Shown: positions 23,467 to 37,538 of the stretch, one piece after another | Position numbering within the stretch: position 1 is the stretch's first letter | Layout of the letters: each line of letters starts with the position of its first letter | DNA from: Serinus canaria | Lineage: Eukaryota > Chordata > Aves > Passeriformes > Fringillidae | Direction of reading: 5' to 3' | Length of the DNA: 64,000 nt | NCBI RefSeq assembly: GCF_022539315.1 | Contig: NC_066315.1 | Span: 102,777,990 to 102,841,989, forward strand | Notes under the pieces: model-generated | Databases searched by the model: none | Told to the model about the DNA's origin: nothing | What the model saw: only the letters and a program-made list of their open reading frames with translations | Translations under genes and position numbers: made by a program

Positions 23467-26400
23467 GTACAGTGTGGAGAACTGGTTGCTGTTAACTGTG
23501 CTCTGCCTTGTCTCAGGTGTTTTTGGGGGATGGAGGTTTGCTCTGATGTCTCAACTTCCCCAGAGGTCACTGATCACCAAACAAGGGGTTCTACTACTAA
23601 AATTAAAAAATATATCAGCTTTTTGGGTTTTTTTTTTTTTGGTCCAGAATTCAGTATTTCAAAGTAACAGTTCATGTTAGAACAGGATGTTATTTTTTTT
23701 CATGTGGGAAAAATAAGACCTTTCTGTGTGCCTTTTGAATTTATAAGGCTGTCACAGTAGGGGTATGGGGAATTTGATGTTTTAGTGCTTTCATTTAGCA
23801 TTGCAATGTCAATTAACTGAATGTTACCAGGATACAAATTCTTTGATTTCTGTAATTTCAATTTTGCTTTCATTTAGTGCTCATTTTTTAAGAAAGCTTC
23901 AGAGACCCTTTTGAGAAACTATGGGGTACCTTAATACTTTCTCCAGCAGGAAAACAACCTACTTTTCTTTTTGCTATAGAATATAAATTCTCTTAAAACA
24001 GTTATTGTAATGTGTCCAGATTTGTTTATCAGGCGATTCCTCTTTTTTATGGCTCTGAGTCAAAAATAAAAAAATCAAAAGGTTGAAATTATTGCTTGTT
24101 CTGATTATACATTTTAGGAGTACATCACCTACTCCCTCACAAGCTGTTTGCAGTTAATACAGCGTCACTATTTTTCACCAGTATTGTATCTTTAAATGTC
24201 AAGAATCAGATGTCTCCTCTTGGAGCTATCATACTGCCGGTGAATGTTTGTGGCAGGAACATGGATCAGAAAATATTAAAACTGTTTCATTCTTAGGAGA
24301 GCTGTGGATAGCTTTTATGCACTTTAAAAGAAGCACTTATGGCACATCTAAGTGTATGTGTAAGATGGAACAACGTTGCACAGAGAAGAGAGAAGACCAT
24401 GAGGAAAAAAGAGGTTTGCTGAGATGATTCGGTTTCATTTTAATGTAGTGGGACTCTTTTCTATTTGTATAGAACTGTAGCAGGTTCTCTCATATGGGTG
24501 CTTTAATCAGACAGTCAGCTTCCACATTCTGTTATTTAAGTCAGTATGCAGAGAAAGCGTAGGACTGAGGCATCAGCATTTAAAAATTGATCTTAAAACG
24601 TTTTATGGAGTGTCGTGCAAAATAATTTTTATTACCAGCCTCTGGGATGCTAAGTCTTAAATGTAAAGGAATGCATATGTGTATTTTTGATCAATTGTTT
24701 AGGAGAGTGGGGTGGGGGAAGAGGGGGCAATACAAATGCTCAGTGTGTTTACAGCTCTGTGTATGGGCTGGGGAGGGAGAGGGTTTCAAAATAGCCTCAG
24801 GTTGCAACCTTTTGATGTTTTGTGGGGTTTTTATTAAGTATCTTTTGTGTGAATTTTGTGAGTAAGAAGAAATCATAACTTTTGGCTTGAGTGTTGTGGT
24901 TACTTTGAACCTTGAGATTTTTAGATTTTTCTTGTTGGTATTTTTGTTTACTCCTTCAGCCTTCTCTTGGGTTTAGATAAAGTAGCTGACAATTCAGTAT
25001 GTGACCAGATGGCTAGAAAAGAGTGAAAAACTGTGCCAGCATCAGCTTTAAATGAACACCTCCATAGGGACCTTTAGATAATGTTTAGCTGACAGGAATA
25101 GACTCCTCAAGTGGAATTAGAGGGCATTATCTGTGTCTGTATGAAAATATGTCCAACAATTGTCAAGGGCAAGAATGACTAAATTCTCATTTAGAATCAC
25201 TACATTCTCACTGTGTTTCCCATTCTCACTGGAAGTTCTATTTCAGTTTTCACTTAATTTTGTTTTATTCTTTCTAATTGCATGCCATTGTAAAATCAAG
25301 GAAAATATAATTGGTTTGAAACTGTTTTATTTTTTTAAGAAGGAGAATCTTAACCAGACATCAGTTAACATTGGAAGTAATATTCAAACAGAGTACAGTA
25401 GATTTGAGGAAGCAGGTCAGGATTATTCTTCTCCCTTGGCAGCTTGAAGAAATGACAAATGCATGTAGGTATTTAAAAAGTCAGTCTATTTTGAATGCTT
25501 CCCCTTGCTTTTCTCTTCACTATATAACTTATCTTTTTACACTGCAAGCCCTTTGGGGCTTGGACTTTGTTCCCTTTTGTGTTTCCACAATGTGCATCAC
25601 AATGGGACACAGAACCCAATTGAGGCCTTTTGTCTGTCCTGCAATATAAATATATATTAACAGCAGCAGAGTTAGTGAGTTGTAGAGTTACTCTGTGCAT
25701 CTGTTTTCCAGGTGCACTTCTCATTATTGTACTAAAAGGCTGGTGTCCTGTGTTGGAACAATTGGAAAGGCACAAAATGAGATGAAAGCTGCAAATTCAC
25801 AACAACACTGGACAACCCTGATCATTTAATTTCATTGTTATGATGCTTCTTTGTTGCTTTCTATAATGTCACTAAATGTTAAATAGATTTATCAACTTGC
25901 TTGTTATTTAAGTTGTTGTCTGCGGTCCAGGACATAAACTCTGATCATTCAAAGAGCAGCTACTTGTTCATGCAATCTCTTCTTGTCACAGTATCTGAAT
26001 TCAATGAAGGAGTGACTTTTTTCCAGCTCAGGATACTCAGGATAATTTTCTTTATCCTGATAGATCTGAGTATATCAGAGATCACAGGTGACATTGACTT
26101 CACATTTCTTTGTAAGGGCTTTTATCACAAAAGTATCTGCATGAATTCTCAGTGTAAAGACATAGAAATAACAAACAATTATTTCACTTGCTGTGATATT
26201 TTCCACTTAACTGTTCTGTGGAAGGTGTTGGCAGTGATTAGCATTACAGATGGGCTTATTTCTCATAATTTGGAATTTGGATCAAGTGCAGAGTCCTCAG
26301 CATTGTACTGTCTTTCTTTACCTCACCAGGCTCCACTTCCAGCCCTGGTACTGAGGCACAGTGTCCATCCTTGGAGTTCTAGGGGAGGCTTGGGTCTACG

Positions 26401-26995
26401 CTGTGCATCTTCAGAAACAGATATTGTCCTAGAATATTCTAAAGACTGTCAAGCAAATCTTTTCCTCATACCCACATTTTGGGAATGGAATTGCATTTTT
26501 ATCTTCTATTTCTCTTTTCAAAAGTGAGCAGCTGGAAAGTAGAAAGATAAGGTTCTTTTTATGAGCTGATTTTTATTTCAGGAAAGTGCTATTTGATCCA
26601 GCTTTACAGTTGGACTACAGCGAAGGATGGTGAGAAGGAATTGTCCATGTTTTATCAAAATGCTTCTTCAAGATGGTTTTCCTCCCTTGAAAGAAAAAAT
26701 TTTGAAGCAGTGGACAGCCTCTACTTCTCTGCTAACTTCTGCTCTGGAAAAAAAAATTAAATTAACAAAGCTATCAAAGACAACATGTAAGCAGCAGTCC
26801 TTTGCTGCAAACAATAGGGTCTAAATACATGGGGAGATATTTCTGACCCTCTTGTTTTCTATGAATTCATGATTTTTGGAGCTAATAGTGTATCAAATAC
26901 ACTGCAAAGTTTGTCTCTGATTATAGTTTTGCCTTTTAATGTTCCTTGTAATTACCATTCCTGTTGTCCTTGGTCCATTTGTTAAGAGACTGTGA

Positions 26996-27031
26996 AAAAT
27001 ACAAAGAGTATTTGTAAAATACAAAGAGTAT
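26996..27031. repeat. 20-bp tandem duplication
   Basis: The 16-mer 'aaaatacaaagagtat' occurs at 26996-27011 and again at 27016-27031, giving a 20-bp period. It is a small slippage duplication within the intron. Confidence 0.9.
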
Positions 27032-27755
27032 ATACGCTTTTCAGATTAATTTTCTTTTCTTATATGGGTCAGTCATAAGTTTTCTTTTCATTGCAACTGA
27101 TGAGACTCATATCAGTTGTGTCAGACACTTGAGGCTAAGGATGGAAATTTTACCTCTGAAAACTGAAGCACAGAAAGTGGGGGCAACAGTGCAGTCATTC
27201 AGCCTCCACATTTGCTTTGCTTGTCCTTTGGTGGGATACTGTGAGAAATACTATTAAAAATATAAGCCAAGTCTCTGGGTGCAATAAGAATTTTCTGGTG
27301 GCAAAGGGTTCTGGTTAGTACTGCACTCAGTTTCCTGGGTGAAGGTTGCCTGTAATGTGCATTGGTACACAGTGTTTAGTGCTGAGAAACTCATTATCCA
27401 AATGACTTGTTTTCCAGTGTCAGGACAAGGCACAGTTTCTTAGGAAAGCTGAATTCCAGTCCCAGACATCCTCTTTTTGTTGCCTGTGTCCATGGATGAC
27501 CAAATAGACCTAAGGGTCAGGGTGCTAATAAGGACCAGTCAGTGTAATGTGATTTGTTAACATAGAACCTTACATTTCATAGTGTTTATCCCTATGATGC
27601 AGCAATTTATGTTAGATCTGTTAAACTAAGTTTATCTATGCAAGTTTTTCAGCATTTTCAGTTTGTGCTTTCCTCATTTACATGCAAAACACCTCAAATG
27701 GTGTTTGCATTTCACATGCAGCTACCATATTCAAATTAATCTTCCAGAATATCCT

Positions 27756-27828
<73 letters not shown>
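27756..27828. repeat. (TACA)n followed by (AT)25 microsatellite
   Basis: About six TACA units (27756-27780) run directly into 25 uninterrupted AT units (27779-27828). Compound repeats of this kind arise when the AT run expands from the edge of a tetranucleotide tract. The pure AT stretch can extrude as a cruciform and is likely to be length-polymorphic. Confidence 0.98.
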
Positions 27829-27832
<4 letters not shown>

Positions 27833-29093
27833 GTTGTATTAACATCCATTAATATAGATCTTCTATTTTTCATGTATCTAATTACTTTTTTGGCTCATAT
27901 TCCATTATAAATTGAAAATTAATGAAGCACATGTTATTTCTCTTCCAATTTTCCAGTCAGAACTACAAAGTATATGAGGTGTAAGTTTCAAGGGTTTTTT
28001 ATGAGCTCATGAGCTAATTCTTAGTAAAGCTAAGTGGAACAAATTGGACAAATGAGAAATAAAGTGTCAAATGTTTTAATGTATTCTAGGTCAACTTCCA
28101 GGTAATGCAATAATCATGAAAACATTTGAAAATTCTTAAATGCTCTTGAATTTTAAAAGGAACTAGTATGTAAGCATATTAACACTGAAAAAACTATTCT
28201 CAGAAAGCCAATTTATTTTAGTTTTAAAATTGTGAGGTGGGTAATATGAATAATGGCTATAGCTGGGGAATTTGTGGGAAATATAGATTAGGCACAAAAC
28301 AGCTTATTTACAAAATGTATATTACTAACAGATAATTCCATTAAACTAGCATCTTGGTTACTTAGCCTACCTGCAAACCCACCCAAGATGTAATTGTTAT
28401 ACTGACAGAAATATGTTGGAGAGTATTTTAATATACTTATCTTCCTCATCTTTGCAGTCCTTTAATTTAGCTAAAAAACAAAACAAACAAAAAAAATACA
28501 AAATTGTCTGCTGTGTTGGTGATCATGATCTTACCACTCATTTCACCTTAACAAGTGGTGTGTTCTTATTTGCTTAGTTGAAAGCTGTGCTGACCTTTGG
28601 TGTCTTGAGTCACAGGGGCCTCCTAAGTACAAAGAGAGCTCTTCAACAGCAATTTCAGCTGCAACTTTATCTGCCAATGTTCCATAATTTTCTGTCCTTT
28701 TGTTTTATTGCCATCCTGTAACTTTTAGGTACTGAATGTACTGGCACTGACCTTATTTTTTCCAGATTAACTTGAATTACTGTCAGTTCATTCTGTTAGC
28801 ATCCTTACTTTCTGACAGTGCATCCATTAATGAACACAATTCTGACAACTGGAACCTGTTGCTGGCATACCATTTATAGGATTTAGCAGCCTACTTGGGT
28901 GACACTACATTACATAAACTGTTAGGTCAGAAATGTTTACTAAAATTATGGCTGCACATTACAGCTGGCATTTGGCAACTATTTCAGTTCCATCATGGAT
29001 AAGGTTTGTTTCAGTCATGAATCTGATTCCTTTCTGTAGCCTTAAATATTTGGAGTTTTCCAATCTTATTCTTTTCAGTAATTTCACTATATT

Positions 29094-29112
29094 AAAAAAA
29101 AAAAAAAAAAAA
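29094..29112. repeat. A-homopolymer
   Basis: An uninterrupted run of 19 A. I could not see a retrotransposed body in front of it. Confidence 0.9.
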
Positions 29113-32100
29113 CAAGAGTAAAACAGAAAATCTTCAAGACAAGTCAAGTCCAGCAAAGAGGATCATTTCAATCTGCCTCTGAGTTTGAAACCATAACTTT
29201 TATTGTGGAAACACGAGAAAAATGTGGGGAAGAAAACACTGTGCAATGATACATTTTCCTCAGTCAGTGCAAAGTTAAAAAGAGTATTTCCCTTCATCCA
29301 GTTATTGGGTTGGGGTTTTGTGCTTGTTTCAAGAATGGAATTCACAGTACAGATCTTGAGTGAGGAAATACTACAGTGTCAGAAGAGTGGTTTGAGCTGG
29401 GTTATCTGGCCACAATTTTTGTTCTGCTTTACAAATGCTTTACAAATTCTCTGCACAGGTGAGCTTCTGTCGCTGGTGAATTAAGCAATAAGAGTATCAA
29501 TCTGGTGTATATCGTTTGTCCTTTCATCCTCTTACCCTGAAACTGTGCAATGAACTGTCTTTGGGCTTCTGATAGATGTATTTTTCTCACCAAAGACTGA
29601 GCAATGTGTCATACAGTTCGATAAGGCATTGTGACAGTTCTGTAGGGCCAGGGCTTCCAAATACAGACTCTGAATTGTGTCCAGGAGTCTTTTATGCAAA
29701 TAAGTTTGTGTCTAATTTTGCTTTGCTGACATAACCCCAACCTGCTAACCAGTTTGTCAGGAAATTTTTGAGGTTTCCTGCTCTGTAGCAATTCAGTTTC
29801 CAGCTGATGAGAGTCAGGACTATGACCTTGATTTCATATCCTATGGGGCACTACTGTAGAACACAGGTGACCATTTGGTGACCATTTGGAGTGGCTAAGA
29901 AGACACACTATGATGTTCTGGAACTAGGACAGTTTCCTTACAGTCAAATGAAATCTTATTTCACAGGTGTATACCATTGCTGTAATCGGAAAGAAATCAT
30001 TGTAAAAATGTCAGTGAAGTGTGACTGCTGGCCACTAAAATGTGACAGAAGCCAACAGCCAGCAGGAGATGGCAATTTCAGGGCATCACTTAGGGCTTCT
30101 GCCTGTGAGAGCACATTAGCAAAGCACCAGAGATTACTGAGTTACAGTCAGCCAAAAGAAACAGCATAAGGGCTGCTTCTCAAAATGCTCTCCCCACCAC
30201 ATCTGTTTTCTTCCAAGGATACAGATTCAGCTACATGTTCTCCACCCACTAGCCAGTTTCCTGCTGTCTGCTTCATAGCAGACTTGTGCCTGCATGCAGA
30301 GAAAGAAAGGTAAAATGGCATCTCATCTAACAGTATTGCTTTGGATGTGAACCAGTCACTGTATGCAGCTGTTGAAGTGACTCACCTCAAAAGAAGATAT
30401 AAAGAAGAAATGAACATTTCTCTACTGGTCATTGAAAGTGTCCTTTCAAGGATTGGTATTTGTGTTAGCAGTCGTCTTGTCATCCTTAACTGGCCAAGAA
30501 AACATATGTCATCATAACCAATGGCACTGAATGCTTCAAGGGTACTGCGAAAGATGAGAAGGAATGTCTGCCCTCAGCCACTGGAGAATATCATCCATGA
30601 GTATCCCTGGAGCAGCTCTAGTTTGAGGTCCTGGCCCAGAGCCCTGCTCTGTGACCTTCAGTCATGTTCACCTCAGCTAATGGACATACTAGTTGCTGTT
30701 TGGCTTCCTTTCTGCAGAAGATGTTTACAGGTGGCAAACTTGCGAGGCAGTGGATGGAATCATTGTTATTGGCATGCCCCTCGTCGTGGTTGGTTGGACT
30801 TTTACACATAAAGCAGAAGGAGAAATATTTATCTGGACTCAAGACATGGTAATTTTATTTAGAAGACACACATTCCTCGTCATAAAATAGAATGTGAATC
30901 AGATTGATGAGCCAATGGTCAAGACTCCTTTTGGTGAATGGGCATCGTAAACTGGAGTAATGCTTGAAGAATTTTGTCTATTGGCTGACTCTCTCAAGAT
31001 TCATACTGGTTTAGAAGACTTTCCAAACTACTGTTATGTGAAGGAAGATTTCAGTTCTTCACCCCATTTGTCCAGGTTTGATGCAAGGAGTGGGCACAGG
31101 ATAGAGGAAGTAATGCTCTATCTTAGACAGGTCTTGGTTCTGGGTTAATTCCTTTCTTGTAAAAAAATATAAGTCAGCTAAATTAAATTAATTTATAGTA
31201 GAATGATTGTTCAAATAGTACAGGCTAAAGCAAATGTTGCTGCAGATACTGAGCCTATTAAATTTATCCTAAATAAAGGCAACCCTCCTGACTACCTTTT
31301 GGAAAACACTTAAGGCTCATTAAACATATATTTTTCTTTCTGCTTTCTAAGGCTTCCTTTTTCTTTCTTTTTTTTTTTTTTTTTGTATACTTCAATGATT
31401 CTTAACATATGCACAGTGATAGAAAGAAATGCTACTCATCCTTATTGCTCTGATTAATTCAATATTCATGACTGCTTGGAATAGGCTCAGCAAGTGGAAG
31501 ATGGCAATTGAAACTTCCTTTACATCATGCAGAAGAGGCATAATAATGGCTAAGAAGACCAAATTGCATGGGTTTGAAAAATCTACACTGAGCAGTCATT
31601 AGGCATTGTTCTTCAGTTGTGAGATTTCATTTCATTAAGTATTTGCATACTAATAGAAAGCTAAAGTTACAAGTCTACTGCTGTGAGTGATGGTTAGCCA
31701 CTCCTTCCAGTCCTTTTGTTTACTTCTGTAGTCATCCACATTGCTTTGGCAAAGCACAGGGAGAAGCTTTAATGATTTCAGCTGCAATAAACCAAAGAAA
31801 ACTAGAGATCAATAATGAACTTAATTTGCTATAGAGACAGTCTGTTTGCTATTTCATCCAGCAAGGTAAGTTAATAACTGTTTGGGGGGGGAAAAAATTA
31901 AAATTTAAAAAGTAAAGGAAAATAGATATTCTAATTTAATTGATTAGAAATTGAATTTTTAAAAAATGTTTTCTTTACCCTTGTCTTTACAATCTGGGCT
32001 TATTTCACATACTACTACATGTAAGCTTATGAATATTTGAAAGCTGTGGGGCCAGTATGCCTGTTTGTTTTGTTTCTTTATTAGGGGTCCTAGGCTGTCT

Positions 32101-35100
32101 TAAAAAATTCAGTTCCTCTATATCAAAAAATGCATTTCAGGAAGTGACAAGTCAGTACAACCTGGCTAATGACAAAGGGTGAACATTTGCACAGCAGCAT
32201 AAATTTAGTTAAAAATTGGGACAGGTAATCTGTACACTAAATGATGCTAAATCCAGGTAAAATGTTGGCCATTAGCAGGACTTCATCTTTATAGTCTGCA
32301 ATGTTTACAAAAGAATGTTTTATCAGCCATTTAATCAAAAGAAAGAAATTGTTTGTCAGGCTTAGTGTTCATACATGTAGCAATTTATTGCCAGGGGTTT
32401 GCTGAAGTTTTAAGTTTCAGTAAGCTGCATGCTCAGAGGCCTTTGCTGAATATTTTATATCTCTATTCAAGTTGTAATGTTGTTCTGTTTCACTATGCCT
32501 TTTCTATAAGTGAAGTACATTCTTGATTTCTAGGCTTGTAAAGATTTGTACATGAGCTTAAAAATTTAGAGAATGAAATGTTTCCAGAATCATTATTGCT
32601 TCAATAGGTTGAATAATAATAGTCCAATTTTAATAAAAGCAATGTTCATTGTTAGATCTGAATTTAGCTCTTCCCCCTGTTGTATGAGAATTAAAACAAT
32701 CATGCAAGTTATGATCTCTCTTGATATTCTGATACTGGAAAAAAGTTATTGCCAAGGTAATTGGATAATATGATTTTCTTAAAAGCATGAAACAGCTTTA
32801 TCTCAAGTATGTCAATCTTAATCCCATTAATCCTCTAAGGCAGAAGATACAGTGCATTTGCACTTGTGTGACCTTGCAAGGCATAATATTGGCCATTCAA
32901 ATAACATAAGAGCCTGTGGGAACATTTGTGCAGACCCCCTGACTTGAAAAAAATAAGAGAGCTGGAGGTTCACAGAGACATTTCTCCCAGCATTTTTTCC
33001 AGACCAACAGAAGAAATCACACTGCAGGATGTGTAGAACCATATGTGTAGAAACAGAATGTATGAAATAATCTGATTGATTTTATTCTTGCAGTTTTCTT
33101 TTTGGGGAGGGATTTATGTTTGACTTTTTTCTCATAATATGAAACACTTTGTTGCGACAGTGAACTGCACTGTCTGCATGAGCTGTTACAGCCACGTCTG
33201 TTACAGCCAATACTTTTAGGGACCAAAAAAGCACTCTGAAAATCAGGTCACTTCTTTTAGTAGGTATTGCTTGAGGTATTTGACTACAGGCACAGCAGTA
33301 TTAGAATGATGACATTATTTTATCTGCCTGAAATGAAAGGAAATGCTGAGCTTTAAGGGTTGTTTGTCCTACTCAAGGAGGACACAGAGAGACACCCTTT
33401 TGTAAAAGGTATTGCAATTGTTAATAGCTGAGACAGAACTTCTAAAGTGTTTATTTACCCTGCAAATGCTCTTAATCAATTATATGATGCCTAAACCAAA
33501 TTTTGAAATCAGGGTTTCTTGCTCTTGTGAATGTAATATAAGAAATATGAAAAAATAAAATAAAGGGGAGCTGGACCCAAATTTTCATCTACAAAATCAA
33601 TTATATACTGAAATTTTACTGAAAACAAACAAACAATAAAAAAGAGTAGTAACAATATTAGCAAAAAAAACCAAACTTAAATACCTACAAAAAAACCTCA
33701 TGGTCAAACTTTAATTAAAATAGCTTTTTAATCAAATTTCCATTACATTCTTGTATTGCAGCTTTGTCTAGGCAGGTAAGGTAGTTTGTACAAACACTCT
33801 GAATTCCTCAGTGAGTTCTGTGAAATTAGAAGCATGTCTGGGTTGGCATTTTAGTCTGTTCTCTGAATCTGGATGGCTTTTTAACCACAGCCATTCTTTT
33901 CTCTTTGGCACATACAGGGTTTACCCTTAAACCCATAGTATGGAAATGGAAGTTGGGTCACTTTTGTGTTATTTCCTTTGGTTTTGCACATGCAGGTGAC
34001 TTCCAATACCCAAACCAGCCAGTGGGTTTGTGGCACTTACTGAGGCTGCTTTGTCCTTATCTCTGTGTGAACAGCTCAGCTTTCTTTCTCTGCAGCTAGT
34101 GTTTTTTAAAAAGTGGAAAAGCTACTAAAACATAGCTGTTGTTTTTCAGTGATTGCTCCCCTCACTGATAGGAGCAGAGCTCAGACTGGGAACTCACAAT
34201 CACATCATACAAATTGAGGGACTAGAGCAATGTGCTCAAACCTCATCATGGTACACAGTGTTTGCATGTGTAAATAGAAAGTTTTGGGGTAAATCCATTG
34301 TAACCAGCATTCAAAACCTGGCCTGTTGCATCTGAATAATTTTGAGAAGCTTTGGGGTAAAAGGTCTTGTACTTATACGTGGGTTTATTGATAACAGAAC
34401 TCAATAATTCCAAAGTAAGGTCTTCCACAGTAATGACATCTCCTCAATTGTGTTGCACCTATAAACTATGGCATTAAATTTAACAGTGGATCTATTATTC
34501 AATAAAACTAAAAGTGTTCAGCTTACCTGGATTATGGGTGCTGTATAAACATTCTAACTTTAAAGGCACCAACCTTAACAGTATACTAACATAGTTTGTT
34601 TAGTGCATTAAAGAATAATTCACAGATTTATCTTAATGAGAAAAAGCAAAGATCTTCAATTAAAGCATCATTAATAAAATATTAAACAGATCAAAGTTCA
34701 TCTCCTCTGAGAATGCACAGATTGTCTACATACTCTGACTTCGATATCCAGTAAGCTGCCTGAAAACTGATTGGAAATACACCAACAGAGGTTTTAAACT
34801 GCTGACTGAAGTCTAAGAATGCCATCGAAATGTCAGCAGAACTTGATTTTACTAAACCTGTCTTAAACTCTTTTTTGTATGAGTGATTTGAAAAGTCAAG
34901 GTTTTTACACTGACAAATAGAAGCTGTAGGTTCCAAAATGTGGGGGAGAGGTGGTATGAATATAGATTGAATACTCACTGTTTGATGATGTTCTAGGTCT
35001 AGAACTAATGCAAGAGTAAGACCTGAAAAAAATGTTATACTCTGTCTGTCATAAGTGGCTAAGGGAGGAATGTAAATACTCTGTACTCCTCTATATCAAA

Positions 35101-35785
35101 AATCAAAATTGCTACTGAGTGTTACCTTCATTTTGAACTCATCAGCTGTCCAGACCTGTTGTCTAGGCATAAACTCAGAAGCCACAGAATGGAAACATTT
35201 CTTCTTCTTCCTTTTATTTTTTTAATTTTTTTTGTGCGGGAAAATATTTGAGCTGTTCATTCAATGCTGTTCTTCCAGTAGATTTTGTTAGTACTTGGTA
35301 CTCTTAGTTAAAGCTTTACTCTTTCCTAGAAGAATACTTCAAGTGTTGCTATGAGTATTTATTCAGTAATATCCTATAGATGCACAATTCTGCATGGCAT
35401 CATTCAGTAAGAAAACTGGACTTAGAACTATATTCCTGCCTAAAGGAACTTAGATTCTTGTAGCCCAGGAAAAAAAAATGTTTAAAATAAGCCAAACAAA
35501 AAGCCACACACACAGAGCAAAAAAATCCCAAACCCACAACAACAAACTTTGCATGCTGATGGAAGATAAGAATTGTAGAGCCATTAACTGAAGGATATTT
35601 AAAGACAACATGGAAATTTACTTTTAAAAGGCACAAGGAAAGAATTAGTTAAATAAAGCATGGAGCATTTGAGAACAACTAAGTCCTGAAAAGGAAGTGT
35701 GGGTCTTAAGAAAGAATATTGATAACGGTGCAATCTAGAGTAGATCTGCAGGATTAATCCTCAGTCCTTTGAGGAAAATAATGAA

Positions 35786-35823
35786 GGTCCAAGTGAGTTT
35801 CAAGGCTGGTCCAAGTGAGTTTC
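35786..35823. repeat. 22-bp tandem duplication
   Basis: The 16-mer 'ggtccaagtgagtttc' occurs at 35786-35801 and 35808-35823, separated by 6 bp. Each copy contains 'aagtgagt', a near-consensus splice-donor string. No exon evidence is attached to either copy. Confidence 0.9.
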
Positions 35824-37506
35824 TTGACCAAGAGAGGATGGGGAGAGCAGAACACAAGAGGAAAGAAAGACTTTGAGCCTGGCAGCTTAAGGAAGGCCCT
35901 TAATCATTATGTCAGAAGCAGGAAAAGAAAAATCAATGAAGGAAGAAGGTTGGCATGGTCTTGGGTTTTGAAATCATCAGGAAACAAATCAAAGACATAG
36001 GCTGTGAATAGTTTAATTAATGAAATAATATAATTAATGAATTATAACTAGTAATAAGCCTACATGTACTTAGGACCATTAAATATCTTGCTCCTTTGTA
36101 TAGCAGAATGGATTTAGGGTTGCAGTTTATAGCATTATGGATTGACAAAAGGCCATAAAAATGTATTTGCATTAACAGTAACATTTGAAAGGCCTTACAG
36201 CCTCTGGACTTACACTTAAGTTTGTAGTGGAAATCAACAGCAAAGCCATTAGCAAGCATTCCAATGTTTTAGTTTTGATTGTCTAAACAAACTGGCACGT
36301 ACACGCTCTAGCTGAAATCTGCAGTGGGATTCACAAGATCCTCAGGTGAAGGTAAATGTTGATGAAAAACAAGCTTCTCATAGAAAAGATTATTCTGGTA
36401 GGTGAGAGTATTTGTAAGGTGCAAGACAAATTTAGTAACCTAGATTCATGCCTCCTTATTTAATGTGGCTTGTAAGGTTTTCTGAGCATTATATAGCTGT
36501 GGCTGTTTAATAGAGTTGATTCACTGAGAAGAATCAGAGAAGCAGCAAACTAAAAATTCACAACTGCTTGTATTTAAGTCTAACACAATATTTAACTAAA
36601 AAACCCCTTTGCAGATTCACTTTTAGATAAAAACAGTGTTTCTGCAAAACAGCTTCAAAGACCCTGCTCCACTGCAGGGACTCCAGTTACAGGAAAGAGG
36701 AGGATGCTGCTTTACATGGTCAGAAGCCCTGGGAGCAAAGGAAAGGAGACAATGGGAGGGCAAGAGCACTCTGCTCTTGGACTGTCCTTTGTCATGTCTC
36801 AAAATCTCATGAATGCACATTCCCATTGTTCCAGATTTCCAATACAAAGAAGGGACAGCACTGACTTCAGAGCAAGAGAAATAATGCACATCATTAAGAA
36901 GAAAAAGAAGGGAATAAAGGGTTGTAGGACTCAGGCACTCAGAATGGAAAAGGAGGCTCACTGCAAGCTGCATATTTGCAGTTGCACCAATTAAGCTATA
37001 GAAGCAATACTAGTAAAATTTCACACTTGCAAACCTACTTTTGTGATAATTAGTGCATAGCTCCACTAATTTGAAATGTATCTTGAGCCAAAATCATCCT
37101 GGTGAGTGTTCCTGTGTACATTCTGTCAGATAAGATTGTCATACAGGGATTTGTATTTCAGCTTTTGTGCCTCCCCAAAGACATTCAATATGTTGAGCTG
37201 AACTAAAAATACTCTGATCTGGTTTATAAAGGCTTTGAATTAAAATAGCTGAAAACACCCAAGATTTCTCCAGTCTGGTATTAAACCTAACCAAGCCTTC
37301 TATGTCAGCATATTTGCTAGAAGCTTCCCAGATAAGAAATGGAAAATAGCAGAGAACTCCAGAGGTGCTTGCGCCTCTTCAGGGTGAGAAGTGGACCTCC
37401 ATTGCAACAACAACCCATGGTCAAATGAGATCAAGAAACGGCCTTTGGCCATCAGAGTTTTTGTTATGGCTCTGTTGTGGCTTACCAATAACATCAGGGA
37501 GGAGCG

Positions 37507-37538
37507 TGCTAACAAGAGAATTGTGTTCATCATTTCAG
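37507..37538 (+). promoter_or_regulatory. Branch point and acceptor of exon B
   Basis: A textbook branch site 'tgctaac' at 37507-37513 places the branch adenine at 37512, 26 nt ahead of the exon. It is followed by a T-rich stretch ending in 'catttcag' (AG at 37537-37538). Position and sequence agree with a strong acceptor. Confidence 0.85.

Larger units (their letters stand above)
23467..37538 (+). other. DLGAP1: DLGAP1 intron between the two coding exons
   Basis: A 14,072-bp GT-AG intron (GTACAG at the 5' end, TTTCAG at the 3' end), phase 0. No additional exon was recognised. Contents include an AATAAA at 24065-24070, a short tandem repeat at 26996-27031, the large (TACA)n(AT)n microsatellite at 27756-27828, a run of A at 29094-29112, a T-run at about 31368-31384 and a 22-bp tandem duplication at 35786-35823. 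The longest chance frame, 25901-26527 + (208 codons), has no recognisable domain. Clear CR1 copies are absent from this stretch, unlike the flanks. Confidence 0.85.

Noticed and set aside
25901..26527. 208-codon + strand open frame in the intron
   Set aside because: No recognisable domain, AT-driven codon use rich in Phe, Ile and Leu, no splice or promoter context. It most likely arises by chance.
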